This document shows, piece by piece, positions 6,479 to 10,460 of a stretch of 10,460 nucleotides of DNA. A program made the translations under genes and the position numbers. The stretch covers positions 1,179 to 11,638 of the forward strand of contig NW_001915256.1 in the NCBI RefSeq assembly GCF_000208925.1, written 5' to 3'. The notes beneath the pieces are model-generated. The model worked only from the letters and a program-made list of their open reading frames with translations. It had not been told where the DNA came from and did not search any database. This DNA comes from Entamoeba histolytica HM-1:IMSS (lineage: Eukaryota > Evosea > Mastigamoebida > Endamoebidae). Numbering within the stretch: the stretch's first letter is position 1; every line of letters begins with the position of its first letter.

Positions 6479-8551
6479 TTAAACTATAATACAAAACCTT
6501 TGGTTTTGTACATAGTATTGATATAAATCAAATGAAAATGGATTTTGACCATAGTTAATTTCAATCCAGTCCATATCAGTTACTGTAAATCCTGCCGTTA
6601 TGTCTGTCCATCTAACGTTAATTGAAGGGTATTTTTTACCATCAAGTGTAAAAAATACTTGACTATTTATTGTATCAAACCCACAACCAACTATATGAAC
6701 TTCATCTTCATTTAATCCAAATGGTATTCCATATTCAGACGCTTTTCCTTCATTAAATAAATCTCCACAATCTGAATGAAATCCAATACTTCCTTGATCC
6801 CATCCAAGATGTCTTGATCCCTCAAATGGATAAATACCAACTCCCATTATTCCAATTGAAATAACATTATAACCAGATACAGTTAATTCAAAGTATCTAA
6901 TTGATGCAGGTATTTCATGAAGTTCATTCTTAGAATCATAAACTTTCATTTTCAAATTTTTATTATTTTTTACATAGAATTTTTGACTATAAAATTGGTA
7001 ATTGTCATCAACAAAATCTTCTGTTTTAATTACTCTATTATCAACAATTTTTAAGCTCTTTGATACTGAATAAAATCGTCTAAATATAAAATGATTTGAT
7101 GGATTAAGCATTTCATTAATTGATAATTCAGATGGAAGATATAAAAGTAAATTACATAACTGTTCTGATTGTTCAACTGAAAGTCCTTCATATTTCATTG
7201 GTGATATCCTTTGATTCGATTTATTTAAAAATTCTAAATGAGGACTTTCTTCTATTAATAAATTTAATGTTTTAAAACTTATTTCAGGTAATTTACAATT
7301 TTTAGATTGACGAATAAAAAGTTTTGAAAAAGAAGAAGGAACTTTTCCACAGATATTTATTTCTTCATTAAAAAATAACAGAATTTCTTCTAGTTTTGGT
7401 GAAGAGACAGAAAGACTGATATTATATGATGAACTAATAGTAATACTAATTAATGATAGAAACATATCATCTATCATTTCAAATGATATATAATCACATA
7501 TATGTATTATTAAATGTTCTAATGATGGAAACGGTGTTTTAAATCTTAAATATTTACATTCAGTTATTTTGAGTGTTTTTAAATTATTTGATATCAATGA
7601 AAGAGAAACCATGTTATTTTCTATTTCAGATGAAATATATTGTAGTGATACTTTTTTAACTGATTCAGGAATACTCCATGGAGCAATATTCTGATTTGGA
7701 TTAATGAGTAATGACTTACCCGGAATACCGCTTATTATTTCTGAATTAGAATATGCTTTATTTATAATAATATTAAATTGATTTATTTCAATTGTATTTT
7801 GAATTAAAAAACTTCCATCAAATGAACAGTAATTTTCAAGACAATATGGTGTTGGATTATTAATAAACCCACGATGACGATATTCAATTCCTTTCATTCT
7901 TTTTATTAGATCTGCATTTGATGTATGTGTATTAAATAAAACAATAATTCGAGTTTCTCCATTTTGACGTATATATCTAGTTAATTCATTAACTAAATCA
8001 ATGGTTTGATCATTTAATTGAAGAAAATTATTGTTTGAAGTAGATGTAAATATTAAACGAGGAAATTGAATAAACATATTCTCTCCGTTATTAGTATATT
8101 GTTTAAAAAATTTAATTAAATTTTCTATTGAACCTGTTATTGATTGAAGTTTTGTAAATCTATGTGCATATTTAATAAAGAAATTTATAGTATCTGAGAT
8201 TGTATCATCACTACAGAGGTCAAGCGAGACGATTTTTGGTAAAACATTTAATATTTTTTCTTGATATCCAATTAATGGATGAAAATATGGTGACTTAATA
8301 CATCTGGCTCTTTCAAACCATTCATTGTAGCAAAAATAAATCCCACAAACTTCAAACGTATCAGTTTGAAATCTTTTAAAAAATGAAACAAAGGACTCTG
8401 AAGAATAAAACATAGGATTGGTTTTTAATCCTTTAATCGTATCTAAGCATTTGTGGTTAACCTTAATAAACCTGTATATATCACGATATGTTGGAAAAAA
8501 TAATACAACATTCATTAAGTAATTTAATTCTAGTTGTTTCCGTTGGTTCAT
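6479..8551 (-). CDS. SPRY-domain protein with F-box-like/Entamoeba LRR-type N-terminus
   Basis: This 690-residue protein ends in a clear SPRY domain (~552-675): RYFELTVSG, ISIGIMGVGIYP, GSIGFHSDCGDLF, YGIPFG, DEVHIVGCGFD, QVFFTLDGKKY and NYGQNPFSFD occur in the canonical order. SPRY domains are protein-binding modules and often act as substrate receptors. The N-terminus (7-46, LELNYLMNVVLFFPTYRDIY... to ...NP) matches, from memory, the opening domain of many Entamoeba BspA-like/LRR proteins and resembles a degenerate F-box in its helix spacing. The middle (~100-460) shows loose leucine-rich repeats, clearest at ~298-440 (for example NNLKTLKITECKYL, FPSLEHLIIH). No signal peptide or membrane helix is seen, so an intracellular adaptor is likely. 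The start is the first Met of the frame. It is tandem with the phosphatase gene (244 bp spacer), each with its own promoter-like motif. SPRY is certain, LRR probable and F-box tentative. Confidence 0.9.
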   Translation of the reverse strand: MNQRKQLELNYLMNVVLFFPTYRDIYRFIKVNHKCLDTIKGLKTNPMFYSSESFVSFFKRFQTDTFEVCGIYFCYNEWFERARCIKSPYFHPLIGYQEKILNVLPKIVSLDLCSDDTISDTINFFIKYAHRFTKLQSITGSIENLIKFFKQYTNNGENMFIQFPRLIFTSTSNNNFLQLNDQTIDLVNELTRYIRQNGETRIIVLFNTHTSNADLIKRMKGIEYRHRGFINNPTPYCLENYCSFDGSFLIQNTIEINQFNIIINKAYSNSEIISGIPGKSLLINPNQNIAPWSIPESVKKVSLQYISSEIENNMVSLSLISNNLKTLKITECKYLRFKTPFPSLEHLIIHICDYISFEMIDDMFLSLISITISSSYNISLSVSSPKLEEILLFFNEEINICGKVPSSFSKLFIRQSKNCKLPEISFKTLNLLIEESPHLEFLNKSNQRISPMKYEGLSVEQSEQLCNLLLYLPSELSINEMLNPSNHFIFRRFYSVSKSLKIVDNRVIKTEDFVDDNYQFYSQKFYVKNNKNLKMKVYDSKNELHEIPASIRYFELTVSGYNVISIGIMGVGIYPFEGSRHLGWDQGSIGFHSDCGDLFNEGKASEYGIPFGLNEDEVHIVGCGFDTINSQVFFTLDGKKYPSINVRWTDITAGFTVTDMDWIEINYGQNPFSFDLYQYYVQNQRFCIIV

Positions 8552-8571
8552 GTTGCTAATTCTTATTTTTA

Positions 8572-8579
8572 AGTTCTTT
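8572..8579 (-). promoter_or_regulatory. GAAC-like element upstream of the SPRY gene
   Basis: On the minus strand this reads AAAGAACT, 7 of 8 positions of the Entamoeba GAAC consensus, 20 bases before the ATG. It is flanked upstream by an AT-rich TTTATTTAAA stretch (8590-8581) that could act as a TATA-like box. Confidence 0.4.
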
Positions 8580-8693
8580 TTAAATTAATTTATTTTGTTA
8601 ATATTCCTATTTTTAATTTAACAATGTTTATCAATGAAATTAAATGATTCTTATTCCTCATAAATTACTCTCTTAGTAGGAATTATTAACTTT

Positions 8694-8713
8694 ATTTAAT
8701 ATCATTTAATATC
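8694..8713. repeat. Tandem duplication of ATTTAATATC
   Basis: Two exact, adjacent 10-base copies lie at 8694-8703 and 8704-8713 in the divergent spacer. They probably arose by slippage. Confidence 0.5.
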
Positions 8714-8810
8714 ATCTTACTCTTTACTAGTATCAAAGACAAAAAATAATGGTTTCTTTACTTAATAAAATATTATTCTAAAATAATTACGATAAATGCC
8801 TCATTATTTA

Positions 8811-8836
8811 ATCAAATATTCTACTAAATATTTGAT
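8811..8836. repeat. Perfect 10-bp inverted repeat with 6-base loop
   Basis: ATCAAATATT (8811-8820) and AATATTTGAT (8827-8836) are exact reverse complements around the loop CTACTA. It lies about 260 bases upstream of the SPRY gene ATG. It could be a binding site for a dimeric protein or a hairpin in a transcript; function is unknown. Confidence 0.55.
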
Positions 8837-9107
8837 AAAACTAAACTCTTATTACCAGATAAACAAAAAAAAAATATTCTTTAATGACTTTTCTTTTTTT
8901 ATAAAAAATGAATTTGAAGTTGAAAAATCAAAAACATTACACATATATTGAAATAAATCATGACTTTGAATCATCAGTTATTGTCTTGTTATGATGTTAT
9001 CTTTTAGTAGAAAACATTTTACTCAATACTTCAAGAATAGTAGGGATTATTGTTTATACAGAAATATCATTGATTATAATAGAAGAGTGAGCATTTATTA
9101 AGGTGGT

Positions 9108-9158
9108 AGTGTTATTTATTTATCAACACTCAATTCCATTTGTTAATAAATGAATTGA
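9108..9158. repeat. Two adjoining hairpins
   Basis: AGTGTT (9108-9113) pairs with AACACT (9125-9130). Immediately after, TCAATTCCATTT (9130-9141) pairs with AAATGAATTGA (9148-9158) with one bulged C and a 6-base loop (GTTAAT). The two share base 9130, so both stems can form nearly back to back. Confidence 0.45.
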
Positions 9159-9743
9159 ATATATGAGTATTATCAATAGAAAAGGATATATTTGATGGAG
9201 TTGAGAATAAATGGAATAATGGAATAATAATATGGTTGTACATGATATTCATTCAACATAAAATAAGAAAATAAGAAAATAAAGAAAGAGAAGCTTTAAT
9301 ATACATTAAATTCAAAACCAAATGAGAAAGTTACTTGAATGAACAATAAATAAAATGATGAAATATGAAATGAAATTAATTCAATTGAAATAAATGAAGA
9401 ATGGAAAAAACACTTCTCAACCAAAACGAAAAAATAAAGAATAAGTAAAAAGTGGATGAACAACCAACCTTAAAGCACAAGAACATGGCTAATCTCTGAT
9501 GAGTAAAAAATAATAGAAAATAAATTTAATACCACTTAATTAACTACTTTTTAATCATTTCATAAACAAAAAACACCTTCCTTGAATATAAAGAGAAATG
9601 ATGAGAGACAAGTAAATTTCTATTGAAATAAAAATAGAGAATTGAATAAAGTTTTTGTTATAAATTGAATTCATTTAAAAAGTGAAAGAGAAGAAATTCA
9701 AAAAATGAATAAGAAAAAGAAGCAGTAAAAAGAAAAGAAAGAT

Positions 9744-9751
9744 GAAGAACT
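9744..9751 (+). promoter_or_regulatory. GAAC-like element upstream of the AIP1 gene
   Basis: GAAGAACT matches the GAAC consensus AATGAACT at 6 of 8 positions and ends 41 bases before the ATG; AAATAAAC follows directly as a weak TATA-like stretch. A better match, AATGAACA, is at 9338-9345 but lies about 450 bases upstream. Confidence 0.3.
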
Positions 9752-9792
9752 AAATAAACTCACCGTCAAAGAAACTCAAAAAGTAAAATCAA

Positions 9793-10460
9793 ATGACTAA
9801 AGTGACACAAGTATATGCACCATTACCATCTGTTACAAGAGGAAAACCAGTCCATATAGGGTATAATGACCATAATAAGATGGGGACACATATTGTTTAT
9901 CCAACAGGGAATTGTATAGTTATTAAGAACGTTAACAATCCATTAGACACGGATATTTATTATGAACATACAAGTGAAACTACATGTGCGAAATATAGTC
10001 CAAGTGGATATTATATTTGTTCAGGGGATGTTCAAGGAAATGTTAGAATATGGGATACGACACAAAAAGAACATCCATTAAAGTTTAGTTTTAAAGCACT
10101 TTCTGGACCAATTTATGATATTGCATGGACTGGAGATAGTCAAAGGATATGTGTAGTTGGAGAAGGAAAAGAGAAATTAGGAAGTGTATTTATGTGGGAT
10201 GCTGGATCATCAGTTGGAGAGATTTCAGGACAAACAAAAACATTATTGTCATGTGATTTTAGAGGAACACGACCATTTAGATTAATTACAACGGGAGAAG
10301 ATAATTATCCATGTTGGTTTGAAGGACCACCATTTAAATTTAAGAAGAGTATGAAAGATATTCATAGCCGATTTATTAATTGTGGAAGATTTTCACCAGA
10401 TGGAAGTTTGTGTGTTTGTGTATCAAGTGATAAAAGTATATCTGTATTTGATGGGAAACC
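9793..10460 (+). CDS. Actin-interacting protein 1 (AIP1/WDR1 family), 5' part (3' end outside window)
   Basis: The frame opens at the ATG at 9793 and runs off the right edge after 222 full codons. An in-frame TAA at 9784-9786 excludes an earlier start. AIP1 is a WD40 protein with two beta-propellers that works with cofilin to disassemble actin filaments. The match is specific, not just generic WD40: LPSVTRGKP (11-19), CAKYSPSGYYICSGDVQG (65-82), RIWDTTQKEH (85-94), DIAWTGDSQRI (109-119), VVGEGKEKLGSVFMWDAG (121-138), SSVGEISG (139-146), and FEGPPFKF (177-184) followed by HSRFINCGRFSPDG (191-204) are hallmarks of the family in the expected order and spacing. About 220 of a usual ~600 residues are visible, covering most of the first propeller. 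Nothing is broken within the visible part. The protein should be cytosolic and cortical. Orthology call is very secure; the symbol used in this species is not known to me. Confidence 0.95.
   Translation, partial: MTKVTQVYAPLPSVTRGKPVHIGYNDHNKMGTHIVYPTGNCIVIKNVNNPLDTDIYYEHTSETTCAKYSPSGYYICSGDVQGNVRIWDTTQKEHPLKFSFKALSGPIYDIAWTGDSQRICVVGEGKEKLGSVFMWDAGSSVGEISGQTKTLLSCDFRGTRPFRLITTGEDNYPCWFEGPPFKFKKSMKDIHSRFINCGRFSPDGSLCVCVSSDKSISVFDGK

Larger units (their letters stand above)
8552..9792. other. Long divergent spacer (1.24 kb) between the SPRY and AIP1 genes
   Basis: This is the longest stretch without a gene. I read both strands and found only very short ORFs, no tRNA-like fold and no recognisable SINE or LINE. 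It holds a direct repeat ATTTAATATC x2 (8694-8713), a perfect 10-bp inverted repeat (8811-8836), two adjoining hairpins (9108-9158), a small tandem repeat of AAAATAAG (about 9260-9283), and a purine-rich stretch towards the AIP1 start (44 purines of 50 at 9701-9750). It must contain both promoters. A degenerate retroelement remnant or a noncoding transcript cannot be excluded. Confidence 0.5.

Noticed and set aside
9338..9345. AATGAACA as the AIP1 core promoter element
   Set aside because: It is a good sequence match but about 450 bases from the ATG, too far for the short 5' UTRs expected.
9355..9605. ATGATGA sequences resembling C boxes of C/D snoRNAs (9355 and 9598 areas) with a CTGA near 9495
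   Set aside because: No D box lies at a suitable distance and no terminal stem brings the boxes together; ATGATGA is common in this composition.
8904..9709. AAAAATGAA at 8904-8912 and 9701-9709, resembling the URE4 enhancer repeat of the Entamoeba hgl5 promoter
   Set aside because: As I recall, the known element is a close tandem pair; here single copies lie about 790 bases apart in A-rich DNA.
8552..9792. Degenerate SINE/LINE or tRNA array unit in the long spacer
   Set aside because: No tRNA-like boxes, target-site duplications or recognisable retroelement coding fragments are visible; a database comparison would be needed to reopen this.

Overview
The window looks like nuclear DNA of an amoebozoan, most likely Entamoeba; the species is not resolved. 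The reasons are strongly AT-rich but eukaryotic gene content (protein kinase, arrestin, PPM phosphatase, SPRY protein, AIP1 WD40 protein), long uninterrupted reading frames with no evident introns, short AT-rich spacers, GAAC-like core promoter motifs close to the ATGs, and one gene whose N-terminus matches a domain I associate with Entamoeba leucine-rich (BspA-like) proteins. Dictyostelium is less likely because the proteins lack long Asn/Gln runs and the spacers lack very long homopolymers.

Layout from left to right: the 3' part of a protein kinase gene (+, runs off the left edge); an unrecognised 327-residue protein (-); a divergent spacer of about 450 bp; a 723-residue arrestin-fold protein that also carries a PPxY motif, a WW-like domain, a C2-like domain and a basic Ser/Pro-rich tail (+); a convergent spacer of about 430 bp; a 486-residue PP2C/PPM-type phosphatase (-); a 690-residue protein with an F-box-like/Entamoeba LRR-type N-terminus and a C-terminal SPRY domain (-); a long divergent spacer of 1.24 kb holding small inverted repeats and a purine-rich stretch; and the 5' part of an actin-interacting protein 1 (AIP1/WDR1) gene (+, runs off the right edge).

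These are separately transcribed eukaryotic genes, not an operon. Loosely, the content is signalling (kinase, phosphatase), membrane-protein sorting and ubiquitin-linked adaptors (arrestin/WW/C2; possibly F-box-like/SPRY), and actin turnover (AIP1). No functional link among neighbours can be inferred from position alone. The most unusual item is the arrestin-PPxY-WW-C2 protein: it joins the ligand motif that arrestins use to recruit NEDD4-type ligases with the C2 and WW modules that those ligases carry, but has no HECT domain. No mobile element, CRISPR, rRNA or tRNA gene was recognised.
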